Assembly (NCBI RefSeq): GCF_007997305.1
Contig: NZ_VORZ01000002.1
Location: 434,001 to 498,000 of the forward strand
From: Psychrobacter frigidicola
GTDB taxonomy: Bacteria; Pseudomonadota; Gammaproteobacteria; Pseudomonadales; Moraxellaceae
Direction of reading: 5' to 3'
Length of the DNA stretch: 64,000 bases
Notes under the pieces: model-generated
The model's database searches: none
Seen by the model: only the letters and a program-made list of their open reading frames with translations
Told to the model about the DNA's origin: nothing
In this document: positions 9,243 through 17,733 of the stretch, piece after piece
Position numbering within the stretch: the stretch's first letter is position 1
Layout of the letters: every line of letters begins with the position of its first letter
Made by a program: the position numbers and the translations under genes

Positions 9243-10207
9243 ATTGTTATCCTATGAGTACGCACAACAACAATAAGACTGTTTTTTATGGGGCAATGGC
9301 AAGAGCGGCTAATAGGAAAATTAGCGGAAGATAATAGAGAGTATTTGAAAGACAGTAGATGAATTAAAAATGCTGTTTTATAACCCTTCGTGTTTATAAC
9401 TGCAGTTATTAAATCTAACCTAAAGTGGTCAATTTAAAGTTGTTATTAAGAATAAACATCAATGAGGTAGATTGTAAAGCTAACATCACTTGATTTATAG
9501 TTTCTATAACAGAAATTATTACTGTCAGTTATTAGTATCTAAGCCTCAATAAGCTTATTTGCTATTAATATAAGTTGTAAGCTTGTATTAACACGCTGCT
9601 GTTCTAAGGATAATACTTTAGGCTAAGCTATCTTATTTATCATTCATTACATCTTTCAAAAGTTACTAGTATCCTTGTTAGCTTCCGTTAGGATATCGCT
9701 GCGCTATTATTCAGCGGGGCGTACTTGGCAAACAGGGTAGAACACTGGTTCATCAATACAGTCGTATATAAGTCTTTCAATGATTATCATCTGTTTGACC
9801 GCTAATAGATAAGCAGCAGTAACTTCCTAATCTAAAACTATCATCACTTGCTCAACTGCGCGTACCAATAAAATTATAAATCTAATCGTAGTTATGCGCT
9901 AAATGAGTAAATTGTGTATGGTTGTCACGCAATAAATCGGTATATTTACCAATGTTATTAACGTGATTATGTGTGCTATTAGCACTATTTATTTGGCGTA
10001 GTACCACATGTTATTAGGCACTCTGCCTTAAAATTTAGATGACGCGTCCAATCTTACCAAGGTATGTATCAAGAACCTCGTTACTAGCAAGTAGTAAAGA
10101 TGGCGATTGACTATCTAAAGCAATAATGATTATTGCCGTAACCTATGCGCAATTGGCGCTCAACATGCTAAACTATAGCAAATCTTTGTGTAAATACCTA
10201 ACTAAAA
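9243..10207. promoter_or_regulatory. Long divergent rne / rluC intergenic region
   Basis: No protein gene is seen in 965 bp. The rne side probably contains a long 5' untranslated leader; in E. coli the rne leader mediates autoregulation by RNase E itself. A 14-bp palindrome ATAACTGCAGTTAT lies at 9396-9409, and a small CGCTG/CAGCG hairpin lies near 9692-9718. Sequence similarity to the E. coli leader hairpins was not recognised. The rluC promoter presumably lies near the right end. Confidence 0.45.
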
Positions 10208-11236
10208 ATGACAAACTCTAAAATGACCGACGATGCAAACGCCCCTGAAGCCCCTGCCATCTTTAATAGTAAAACCCGTCCACAAAGCGCTGACGATGAG
10301 ATAAGTAACTTTGAGAAAGTCAATTATCTTGAAGTGACACGCCATCAGCACGACCAGCGCTTAGATAATTTCTTACTTAATCGTTTGAAAGGTTTACCGA
10401 AATCACATATTTATAAAATGATTCGCTCGGATGAGATTCGCGTGAATAATAAGCGCTGTAAAGCGCATGATAGAGTAAGCCGCGAAGATGTTGTGCGCAT
10501 CGCGCCGGTACAGCTTGCCACCCGTGATAAACCGATTATTAGCACTGAGTTTGCCAAAAGCTTATTACAACGAGTGGTCTATGAAGATGATGGTTTGCTC
10601 GTTCTTAACAAGCCTTCAGGTATTGCGGTACATGGCGGTAGCGGGCTAGATTTTGGCGTTATTGAAGCCATGCGCGAAGTGACAGGTAAAAAATACTTAG
10701 AGCTGATACATCGCATTGATAAAGACACGTCAGGTCTGCTCATGATTTCTAAAAAGCGCTCAACGCTCAAGGTATTACAGCAGCATCTAATCGACAAAAC
10801 GATTCAGAAGCATTATTTATGCTTAGCGAAAGGGCAGCCAACGCTTAACGAGCAGCGTATCGATGCGCCATTATTGCGCTACACCCTTGCCAGCGGTGAA
10901 CGCCGCGTGAAAGTCGATGCAAAAGATCCGCAATCCAAAGAAAGCCAGACTGATATTGTCGTGCATAACCGTTTTATGATTGCCAATCAAATGGTGAGCC
11001 TAATAGAAGCTAAACCGTTGACTGGGCGTACCCATCAAATACGGGTACATTTAGCCCACATTGGCCATGCTATCTTGGGTGACGATAAATATAATGTGCA
11101 TGATAAATCAGGGGTTCATCGTCTGTGCTTGCATGCATGGCGCTTAGATATACCGGGTTACGAGCCGATTATTGCTCCGTTGCCAGAAGATATCGCAGCT
11201 TTATTACCAGTGGATACTGAGCTACCAAAAGTATAA
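10208..11236 (+). CDS. rluC: 23S rRNA pseudouridine synthase RluC
   Basis: RluC isomerises uridines in 23S rRNA (955, 2504 and 2580 in E. coli). The 342-aa protein has a non-conserved N-terminal stretch of about 40 residues, an S4 RNA-binding domain (about 50-110, QRLDNFLLNRLKGLPKSHIYKMIRSDEIRVN), and the RluA-family catalytic domain with the motif HRIDKDTSGLLM containing the catalytic aspartate at about residue 182. GRTHQIRVHLAHIGHAILGD near the C-terminus is also diagnostic. It is divergent from rne, as in E. coli, and 75 bp upstream of a HAD hydrolase in the same orientation. The start has no obvious Shine-Dalgarno; a second ATG five codons in is an alternative. Confidence 0.95.
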   Translation: MTNSKMTDDANAPEAPAIFNSKTRPQSADDEISNFEKVNYLEVTRHQHDQRLDNFLLNRLKGLPKSHIYKMIRSDEIRVNNKRCKAHDRVSREDVVRIAPVQLATRDKPIISTEFAKSLLQRVVYEDDGLLVLNKPSGIAVHGGSGLDFGVIEAMREVTGKKYLELIHRIDKDTSGLLMISKKRSTLKVLQQHLIDKTIQKHYLCLAKGQPTLNEQRIDAPLLRYTLASGERRVKVDAKDPQSKESQTDIVVHNRFMIANQMVSLIEAKPLTGRTHQIRVHLAHIGHAILGDDKYNVHDKSGVHRLCLHAWRLDIPGYEPIIAPLPEDIAALLPVDTELPKV

Positions 11237-11311
11237 GCTAAGCAACTTGTTTTAATATCACCATCATTCGTTAACTGCTTTTGTTCAAATGTTATACGCT
11301 AAGGTCAAACT

Positions 11312-12007
11312 ATGGGTCAGTCAAATACCAATCAATCAGCATCATTGTCTACTGAATCTAGATTAGCGGATAAAACACTGATTATCTTTGATTGGGATGG
11401 CACGTTGATGGATTCGATAGGTTTAATTGTCGAGTCGATGCATGTGGCTGGAGAAGCGCATGGTTTTCAAACCACTGACCAAGAGGTAAAAGACATCATC
11501 GGGTTAAGTCTGCTCACGAGTATAGATATTCTATATCCTGAAGCAACTGCTACACAAAAGCTGGCGATTGAAACAAGCTATACCAATTATTATATTCCTA
11601 ATAGCCACCGCACACCGTTCTTCCAGACTATAGAGGCCATGCTACAAACCTTGCAACAACAGGGCAAGCAGCTAGCCGTCGCAACTGGGAAAAAACGTCG
11701 CGGTCTTGACAGAGTATTGGAGGTTTCTAATAGCGCTCAATACTTCAAAATTACCCGCTGCGCTGATGAGTCTGGCTCTAAGCCTAATCCGCAGATGCTC
11801 ACCGATATTTTAGAGCACACACAGAAAAATATTGCTGATGCGGTCTTTATCGGCGACAGTATTTATGATATACAAATGGCCAGTCAATTGGGTATGACCA
11901 GTATCGCAGTAAACTATGGAGCAGCCGCGAGCGACGAGCTTGCCGCGCAGCAGCCCAGCTATCAAGTAGAGTCGTCGGAAGAGTTGGTTGAGCTATTATG
12001 CGGTTAG
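11312..12007 (+). CDS. HAD-superfamily hydrolase, phosphoglycolate-phosphatase-like
   Basis: The 231-aa protein carries the HAD motifs in order: motif I IIFDWDGTLMDS (about 25-36) with the nucleophilic aspartate, a cap domain, motif II with Thr in LAVATGKKRRGL, a lysine in GSKPNPQML, and motif IV FIGDSIYDIQMA. This is the Gph/PGP subfamily, typically acting on phosphoglycolate or related sugar phosphates. It follows rluC closely, an arrangement shared by related gammaproteobacteria, and the two are probably cotranscribed up to the terminator at 12035. The exact substrate cannot be read from sequence. Confidence 0.9.
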   Translation: MGQSNTNQSASLSTESRLADKTLIIFDWDGTLMDSIGLIVESMHVAGEAHGFQTTDQEVKDIIGLSLLTSIDILYPEATATQKLAIETSYTNYYIPNSHRTPFFQTIEAMLQTLQQQGKQLAVATGKKRRGLDRVLEVSNSAQYFKITRCADESGSKPNPQMLTDILEHTQKNIADAVFIGDSIYDIQMASQLGMTSIAVNYGAAASDELAAQQPSYQVESSEELVELLCG

Positions 12008-12034
12008 AATAAATCAAAATAAGTAAGTTATAAA

Positions 12035-12072
12035 AAAAAGGGTTTATCAAATTAATGATAAATCCCTTTTTT
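12035..12072. terminator. Bidirectional terminator
   Basis: The stem AAAGGGTTTATCA pairs with TGATAAATCCCTTT, with one bulged base, and has A and T tracts on both flanks. It ends the rluC-HAD unit and can also end the converging engB transcript. Confidence 0.85.
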
Positions 12073-12193
12073 TATCTTCATACTCTGCTTATACGTCTTT
12101 TTTTTCAATATTTTCTTGGTTAAGGACGTCCTGTTTAATAACGTCTGTTTCTATAACTTCTTGCTGGATAGTCATTTTTTCAGTGCTTTCTGT

Positions 12194-12931
12194 TTAGATA
12201 GCATCTTGTTTAGTAATGAATTGCTCATCAAGGGATTGCTCATTTAAAGCTAATGTAGCATTTTTATCATCGTCAAGTTTATACCGATACCAATTTCCCA
12301 TTACACCAGCCAACTCATCAAGACCTTCTTTTCTAAGGGCTGAGAACAGCTGAATAGTGCAGTTTAGGCCTAGTTTTTTTAAGGCTTGACGAGTATTGAG
12401 AAGGGCATTTTTGGACGCGCCATATTTAAGCTTATCGGCTTTAGTTAGCAAGATATGGACGGGCAAATTGCCTGCTTTTGCCCAGTGTAGCATCTGCTCA
12501 TCGAAGAACTTCAGCGGATGGCGAATATCGGTCAGGAGTACCAAACCTGCAAGGCTTGAGCGAGATACTAGATATTCCTCCAGCTCCACTTGCCATTCTT
12601 TCTTCATCTCAAGTGGCACAGCCGCATAGCCGTAGCCTGGCAAATCGACCAACCGTCTCTCTGTCTCGCCAATACTAAAAAAGTTAATCATCTGCGTGCG
12701 CCCAGGCGTCTTTGATGAGCGCGCCAGTTGCCGCTGATTGGTTAAGGCATTAATAGCTGACGATTTGCCCGCGTTCGAGCGACCAGCAAATGCCACCTCA
12801 AAGCCTGAATCAGGGGGGCAAAGACGAAAAGTCGGCGCTGAAGTCATAAACTCAGTTTGCTGAATACGCTGACGCGCCTTGGTGTTAAACGCCGCATGCT
12901 CAGCGGCGACATCTTTAAACGGGGTATGCAT
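12194..12931 (-). CDS. engB: Ribosome-biogenesis GTPase EngB (YihA/YsxC)
   Basis: EngB is a cytoplasmic GTPase needed for 50S subunit assembly. The 245-aa protein has G1 [10 protein letters not shown] (about 50-59), G2 [13 protein letters not shown]3 DLPGYGYA and G4 LTKADKL, in the family order. Its C-terminus extends past the usual family end (about 200-215 aa) with an acidic tail ending [13 protein letters not shown]. After the TAA stop the same frame stays open for 34 more codons to a second TAA at 12089, with similar low-complexity sequence. This may be a tail shortened by a recent nonsense mutation. It is monocistronic, converging on the HAD gene. Confidence 0.95.
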   Translation of the reverse strand: MHTPFKDVAAEHAAFNTKARQRIQQTEFMTSAPTFRLCPPDSGFEVAFAGRSNAGKSSAINALTNQRQLARSSKTPGRTQMINFFSIGETERRLVDLPGYGYAAVPLEMKKEWQVELEEYLVSRSSLAGLVLLTDIRHPLKFFDEQMLHWAKAGNLPVHILLTKADKLKYGASKNALLNTRQALKKLGLNCTIQLFSALRKEGLDELAGVMGNWYRYKLDDDKNATLALNEQSLDEQFITKQDAI

Positions 12932-13262
12932 AAATGGCTCATTAACATTTGAAAAATTAGGTATAAATTCAGGAGGTATTATGAAGCTATTAAAATAAAT
13001 AAAGGTGATTTTTTAGCCAGCAACTATTAGCTATTACATTGAAATAGCTATGGTTAGCATCATATAAATGACAGCATAACATTAAAGTAGATGGGCGCTT
13101 AGCAAAAGTTATACCCGACTAGAATAAGTTACGAATACTAAACTCAAGGCCACTATATTAATTTGACATATTTTGTTACAATGTTAGCAATTATCACAGA
13201 TGAGAATGACATTAATTTGCTGTCACAGTGAACTTAAAATAAACAGTAATACGAGGTGTATA
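12932..13262. promoter_or_regulatory. Divergent engB / cytochrome c5 region
   Basis: This 331-bp region holds the promoters of two divergent genes. TTGACA at 13163-13168 is a possible -35 element for the cytochrome gene, but no well-spaced -10 box was found. An ACGAGGTG ribosome site precedes the ATG at 13263. Confidence 0.3.
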
Positions 13263-13598
13263 ATGCGCGCAATAACCGCACTTTTAGCTAAAACTATCCA
13301 TGCTTTGGGCGGCGTTATCGCAACACTCATAATGGGCACTGCGATAATGAGTCATGCCGTTGCTGCTGATATTCCAGCTATTTATAACAGCTCATGTGCT
13401 GCATGTCATGATAGTGGCGCGCTTAACGCACCCAAAAAAGGGGACAAAGTGGCATGGGACACTCTCAAACAAAAAAAAGGTATGCCAGTCCTACTAAATT
13501 CTGTCAAAAGTGGCATGATTCAAATGCCAGCTGGTGGGCTATGTGAAGACTGTAACGATGACAGTTATCGCAAGCTTATCGAGTATATGAGCAAATGA
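13263..13598 (+). CDS. Cytochrome c5-like periplasmic monohaem cytochrome
   Basis: This is a small electron carrier of the cytochrome c5 type. The 111-aa precursor begins MRAITALLAK with a signal peptide ending near AVAAD; the mature part has one haem site CAACH, a distal axial methionine in IQMPAGG and the extra cysteine pair CEDC typical of c5. The ATG at 13263 is chosen over an upstream in-frame ATG at 13200 because it has an ACGAGGTG ribosome site and starts the signal peptide directly. It sits 375 bp upstream of a cytochrome c4 gene in the same orientation; both probably feed terminal oxidases. Confidence 0.9.
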   Translation: MRAITALLAKTIHALGGVIATLIMGTAIMSHAVAADIPAIYNSSCAACHDSGALNAPKKGDKVAWDTLKQKKGMPVLLNSVKSGMIQMPAGGLCEDCNDDSYRKLIEYMSK

Positions 13599-13973
13599 TA
13601 ACCCGCAAAATATTAACTATCACCGGCATTAGTAATATTACGAGACATTTGTGGCTTGAGTAGACTGACTCTCATGGAATTCATACGCAATTTTTAGTTA
13701 TGGCAGACGTTATAATTCGGTGTTATTAGAAAAATGCTTAGATGCTACGATTAAGTAGGCAAATTGTACAAAGTCTTGCTATAATAATCGCAAATAAACC
13801 CTGATGTTAGTAAGTGGTTTCAGGCAGATTGTGATGAAGACCTCAGATTTATGAGTACCTTCGCTTGATGGTTAAGTGGCTCGTAATAAATATTGGGTAT
13901 TTCACTCGTATAACTATTCTAAGTTACAATCATTCCAAATAATACTTACGTCGAGTTAGTAGGATCTATATCC
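13599..13973 (+). promoter_or_regulatory. Intergenic region before cytochrome c4
   Basis: An extended -10 element TGCTATAAT is present at 13777-13785, about 190 bp before the c4 start, with only a weak -35 at the expected distance. This would give a long leader. No terminator for the c5 gene and no small ORF of note were recognised in the remaining sequence. Confidence 0.35.
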
Positions 13974-14642
13974 ATGAAAAAGTTAATCGCTGCCGCCAGC
14001 TTATGTGTCGCAAGTTTCAGCGTACAAGCTGCTATCACTGTTCCTGAATATGATGCTAATGCTGGTAAACAAATCGCTGAAACAGTCTGCGCTGCCTGTC
14101 ATGGTGTTGATGGTGTGAGTATTGTTCCCGCTCAGCCAAACCTTGGTGGACAAAATGTTAAATACCTATATAAACAACTGGTTAACTTTAAAGCAGGATA
14201 CCGCAAAAACGGTATTATGCAGTCGCAAGTGGCGAACTTATCACAGCAAGATTTAGCCAATGTAGCAGGCTATTATGCGGATCAAGCACCTTGGGGTGTT
14301 GGCTTTGGTAATCCTGCAACCACGCAAGAAGCTACCAAAATATTTCTAGGTGGCGACAAATCACGTGGTGTGATTGGTTGTGCTGGTTGTCATGGCCCAG
14401 ATGCCGCAGGTAATACGTGGGCTGCGTTCCCACGTTTAGGTGGTCAACATGCAGAATATATCGCAACGCAGTTGAAGCTGTTCCGTGCTGCCGGTCGTGA
14501 TGATGATATTGACAGTGAAGATCAAAAACGAGTCAATGATGCAGGCAAAGAAGGTGAAATGGGCATGATGCAGATGGTAGCGTCGCGATTATCAGATCGT
14601 GATATTCGTATCTTGTCAGATTACGTGAGCGCCATTCACTAA
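13974..14642 (+). CDS. Cytochrome c4, dihaem
   Basis: Cytochrome c4 is a two-domain periplasmic electron carrier to cbb3- or aa3-type oxidases. The 222-aa precursor starts MKKLIAAASLCVASFSVQA, a clear signal peptide. Two haem-attachment motifs are visible, CAACHG at about residues 40-45 and CAGCHG at about 137-142, each in a c-type domain with downstream axial-methionine candidates (NGIMQSQ and EMGMMQM). The internal PNLGGQ / PRLGGQH repeat shows the ancient domain duplication. It ends just before a strong terminator. Confidence 0.95.
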   Translation: MKKLIAAASLCVASFSVQAAITVPEYDANAGKQIAETVCAACHGVDGVSIVPAQPNLGGQNVKYLYKQLVNFKAGYRKNGIMQSQVANLSQQDLANVAGYYADQAPWGVGFGNPATTQEATKIFLGGDKSRGVIGCAGCHGPDAAGNTWAAFPRLGGQHAEYIATQLKLFRAAGRDDDIDSEDQKRVNDAGKEGEMGMMQMVASRLSDRDIRILSDYVSAIH

Positions 14643-14717
14643 TATTTAAGTTGAGAAGTCGTTTTACTAATTTACCGTACCGAGTTTTTTACGTTATTTT
14701 TTGAAGAAAGTTTATTA

Positions 14718-14756
14718 GCTATAAAAGACCCCGATTTCGGGGTTTTTTTATAGCTG
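14718..14756 (+). terminator. Terminator after cytochrome c4
   Basis: The stem ACCCCGA/TCGGGGT around a TT loop is extended by flanking AGCTATAAAA / TTTTATAGCT and includes a seven-T run. It is a classical rho-independent terminator. Confidence 0.9.
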
Positions 14757-14866
14757 TAAGTCTCTTTTTTATAGCTGTAAGTTATTAATAGTACAGTTAA
14801 CATATTACTAATTTTTGCTTTTTTCACTGTTTATGTTATTCACTTTATACCGTTTGGATTGAGATT

Positions 14867-16003
14867 ATGATGATCCGCTATGCTTCTTATTTTATGGCAG
14901 CTCTACTGCCACTATTACTATTCCGGTGGTTTGCGCCTGCATCTATTGGGGAAATTGACTTCTGGCTACTTTGGTTACTTGCCATGGTGTTGGTATCGCT
15001 TCCGGTTATTTATGCCGAGATAGCGCTGGCTTATCGTAGTGTAGATGCGCCCCTAGCTGGGATGCAAAAGTTAACGCGTGAGGCCGATGCCAGTCCACTG
15101 TGGCGTAGTTTTGGCTGGTTGGCTGCGATAGTGACGATAGTTATTGCGGCCCTGGTCATATCAGGAGCCAGTAGCGGTATATTATCTGCGTTAACGGCAC
15201 TTGATAGCGCGCCTACTATACCTAGCTTTGGGGTCGCAGCAGGTCTTATGGTCATCGCCGTATTGCTTAGCTTATTGGGTGTTGCTCCCTTACCGATTGG
15301 TCTGGGGCTAATGGTTATAGGTCTAGCTATGGGTTTGGTTAACGGCTTACCGCGCGTTGATTTTGCGATGACCGCCATTAGTTTAAGCGAATGGGCACGT
15401 GCCGTCGCACTGGCATTGGTGAGCGTGGGTGCTGGTACTGGTCTGTACTGGTTCGGTCAGAATTTAATTACCAAACAAGCCACAACTGCTATCGACAGCA
15501 GTCAGCAGAATGCACCAAGCAGTGCCAATAAGCTTAGCAATTACCGCGCAACTAAACTGGTATTACCAATTTGGATACTGCAATTACTGGTTGGCATGGT
15601 GGCTTTATTCATTAGCGGTTTAACTTTGCCACCTATTGGGCAGCTATTATATTGGGTAGGGGTCTTGTTTGTTGTCAGCTACTTACTGCATTATAGTGCG
15701 CAGCAACTGGCGCATAAATTTGGTGTTTTGGTCAGTTTAATATTAACGTTGGTGATAGGATTGGTATTAGTAATAGCGATACCGACCACGTGGTTGGTTG
15801 GGATACTGGTCATTATCAGTAGTGTCGCGGTACTATTGTTATCCGTTTTTGCAGGCTGGCGCATGAAAATCAGTCATTTACGTAAGTCTTTGAACTTCGG
15901 TAATGAAGCCTTCTATAATCTATGGCGAATAGCCATTCGTCTGATTGTGCCCTTAGCATTGGTGTTGGCATTAATAGGTTGGGTGATGCAGTGGCTGAGC
16001 TGA
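14867..16003 (+). CDS. Multi-pass membrane protein with NSS-transporter resemblance
   Basis: The 378-aa protein is almost entirely hydrophobic, with about nine to ten predicted membrane segments. Its first 110 residues resemble the start of sodium:neurotransmitter-symporter family proteins: FWLLWLLAMVLVSLPVIYAE followed by a short loop with GMQKL, then PLWRSFGWLA and a hydrophobic helix. It is shorter than usual NSS members (about 450 aa) and lacks the usual glycine-rich first helix, so a transporter role is inference only. Its 3' end overlaps the start of the RnfH-like gene by 13 bases, suggesting translational coupling. Two adjacent ATG codons compete as start. Confidence 0.75.
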   Translation: MMIRYASYFMAALLPLLLFRWFAPASIGEIDFWLLWLLAMVLVSLPVIYAEIALAYRSVDAPLAGMQKLTREADASPLWRSFGWLAAIVTIVIAALVISGASSGILSALTALDSAPTIPSFGVAAGLMVIAVLLSLLGVAPLPIGLGLMVIGLAMGLVNGLPRVDFAMTAISLSEWARAVALALVSVGAGTGLYWFGQNLITKQATTAIDSSQQNAPSSANKLSNYRATKLVLPIWILQLLVGMVALFISGLTLPPIGQLLYWVGVLFVVSYLLHYSAQQLAHKFGVLVSLILTLVIGLVLVIAIPTTWLVGILVIISSVAVLLLSVFAGWRMKISHLRKSLNFGNEAFYNLWRIAIRLIVPLALVLALIGWVMQWLS

Positions 16004-16329
16004 TAACTGTCCATTTAGCGTACGCTGAAGAGGCGCTGCGCCAGCATTATTTAACCTTGCAAGTGGCTGCTGGTACAACGTTATATGAGGCAATAGTACA
16101 ATCTGGCTGGTTGACTCAATTTCCTGAGTTAGCCAAATGGTGCGAGCAAGTTGCGCATATTACTACACCCGCAGCCAAGCTGTGGCACGTTGGTGTCTAT
16201 GCGCAAAAGCAGCCATTGAGCTATGAGCTGCAAGCACTTGATCGTATTGAAGTCTATCGAAGCTTAAGCGCTGATCCGATGTCTCAGCGCAAAAGTAAAA
16301 GTACAAATAAGGTAAAATACAATCAATAG
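15991..16329 (+). CDS. rnfH: RnfH family protein (UPF0125, ubiquitin-like fold)
   Basis: The 112-aa product fits the RnfH/UPF0125 family: ITVHLAYAEEALRQHYLTLQVAAGTTLYEAIVQSGW, then a beta-grasp-like core (LWHVGVYAQKQPL) and the ending LQALDRIEVYRSLSADP. Function is unknown. The start is uncertain; GTG at 15991 gives the family-length N-terminus and overlaps the upstream membrane-protein gene by 13 bases. An upstream ATG at 15922 would add 23 unlikely residues inside that gene. bamE follows on the opposite strand; rnfH next to bamE is also the E. coli order. Confidence 0.82.
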   Translation: MAELITVHLAYAEEALRQHYLTLQVAAGTTLYEAIVQSGWLTQFPELAKWCEQVAHITTPAAKLWHVGVYAQKQPLSYELQALDRIEVYRSLSADPMSQRKSKSTNKVKYNQ

Positions 16330-16398
16330 TATAATACTACTTAAATAAAGCGCGCTCTAAATGATAGCGTCATTCAAGTATTCACAAGTCACAAGTTA

Positions 16399-16875
16399 TT
16401 AAGAAACGGGTAGCGATTCAAGACCTTCAATACGCGTGACTACGCCATTAGCATCAAAATAAACGATGAGATGCTGACTGGCATTTTTTACATTAGCAAT
16501 CCCTTTACGACTGCCATCTGTACCCGCTTTATAATCGTAGATATAATCCCAACGGTTGGGTTCAAGAGTGTCTTTAATAGCAGGGCTGCCTAGTATATAA
16601 AGCACCTGATTTTGGTTCATGCCTACTTTTAGCTTTTGTGCTTCAGTCTGAGTGATTGGTGTGCCTTGTGGCAAATCAATTTTATAGACGCTAAGTAACG
16701 AGCAGCCAGACATAGCAATAACGGCACCAAGGGTCGCTGTCATCGTAAGCTTGCGGAAAAGGCTCTGGATGTGGCTAGATGGACGGTGCTTAAAGGAGCA
16801 AAAAGTTAACGGCTTTATCATGGTAAGATGACTCATAAAAAATGGGTTAGGCGCGGCTACTTGCAGTTGATGCAA
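16399..16875 (-). CDS. bamE: Outer-membrane assembly lipoprotein BamE
   Basis: BamE (SmpA/OmlA) is a small lipoprotein of the BAM complex that inserts beta-barrel proteins. The signal peptide ends at a lipobox in VIAMSGCSLL, and the mature domain has KIDLPQGTPITQ, LKVGMNQNQVLYILGSPAI and NRWDYIYDYKAG, the conserved family signatures. The 158-aa frame has an unusually long N-terminus; ATGs at residues 14 and 19 are credible alternative starts, and only the segment from about residue 40 is needed as signal peptide. It is divergent from fur and converges with rnfH, with 69 bp between the stops. Confidence 0.93.
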   Translation of the reverse strand: MHQLQVAAPNPFFMSHLTMIKPLTFCSFKHRPSSHIQSLFRKLTMTATLGAVIAMSGCSLLSVYKIDLPQGTPITQTEAQKLKVGMNQNQVLYILGSPAIKDTLEPNRWDYIYDYKAGTDGSRKGIANVKNASQHLIVYFDANGVVTRIEGLESLPVS

Positions 16876-17012
16876 GTCTTACCGACAATCACCGATAAAT
16901 GATACGTCATTTACTTGCAATTGCCTACCACTTACGACATTATTTACCAAACGCTATCTATTGTATTTCATCATTTATACTTTAAATTCATAGACTTACA
17001 CTCGTATCGTTA

Positions 17013-17031
17013 AATAATGATAAGCTATAGT
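17013..17031 (+). promoter_or_regulatory. Candidate Fur box 1
   Basis: AATAATGATAAGCTATAGT matches the 19-bp Fur consensus GATAATGATAATCATTATC at 13 of 19 positions by eye. It lies in the bamE-fur divergent region. AT-rich background makes chance matches possible. Confidence 0.35.
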
Positions 17032-17102
17032 GAATGTTGTGACCGGCAGACCCATTATAACTATTGCAAATAATGAGGTGCAGGTCATTCATGTTGCTCG
17101 CC

Positions 17103-17121
17103 TATAATGATTATTTATAAC
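17103..17121 (+). promoter_or_regulatory. Candidate Fur box 2 close to fur
   Basis: TATAATGATTATTTATAAC matches the Fur consensus at 13 of 19 positions and lies about 50 bp before the fur start, where an autoregulatory site would be expected. Confidence 0.38.
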
Positions 17122-17171
17122 CTATTTTTTTAATTTCATTTGCTAAGACTATGACAGTCGAAAGGGATATT

Positions 17172-17606
17172 ATGGCTTCTTTAACCAATCAAGATTTACG
17201 TAAAGCAGGACTAAAAGTAACCTTGCCACGTATCAAAATTTTAGAGTTGCTTGAAAGTGCAGAGCTGCATCATATGAGTGCTGAGGAGGTATATAAAGCG
17301 CTGATTGAGCAAGGTGAAGATGTAGGTTTGGCTACCGTATACCGAGTATTGACTCAGTTTGAACAAGCGGGTATTGTCGAGCGTCACAATTTTGAAAATA
17401 ACTTATCGGTGTTTGAAATTGCCCAAGCTGAGCATCATGATCATTTGGTCTGCGATGTTTGTGGAAAGATTGTTGAATTCCATAATGAGGTCATCGAAAA
17501 AGAACAACTTAAAGTGGCTAAAGAGCACGGCTTTAAGCTCTCCGGCCATTCATTGGTGTTATTCGGTATTTGTAATAATCAAGAATGCAGAGACAGTGCT
17601 AAGTAA
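17172..17606 (+). CDS. fur: Ferric uptake regulator Fur
   Basis: Fur represses iron-acquisition genes when bound to Fe2+. The 144-aa protein reads NQDLRKAGLKVTLPRIKILELLE, then HHMSAEEVYKAL and the recognition helix region VGLATVYRVLTQFEQAGIVERHNF. The metal-binding motif HHDHLVCDVCGKIVEF and a second Cys pair (CNNQEC) are present. The ATG at 17172 is preferred over one seven codons upstream because AAAGGGA lies at ideal spacing. It is divergent from bamE, as in related genera, and followed by a terminator shared with pilU. Confidence 0.97.
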   Translation: MASLTNQDLRKAGLKVTLPRIKILELLESAELHHMSAEEVYKALIEQGEDVGLATVYRVLTQFEQAGIVERHNFENNLSVFEIAQAEHHDHLVCDVCGKIVEFHNEVIEKEQLKVAKEHGFKLSGHSLVLFGICNNQECRDSAK

Positions 17607-17667
17607 GCGATTGGCAATTAAGGTCTAACGACAACCAGTCATGCATTAGTATACCTAGAAAATAAAA

Positions 17668-17697
17668 AACAGCACTTATTATAAGCGCTGTTTTTTT
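17668..17697. terminator. Bidirectional terminator between fur and pilU
   Basis: AACAGC-A-CTTAT pairs with ATAAG-C-GCTGTT, with A tract before and T tract after on both strands. It ends both convergent genes. Confidence 0.87.
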
Positions 17698-17733
17698 ATG
17701 CTTGATTTTTGTTATGACCTTATCAGAGCTTTT

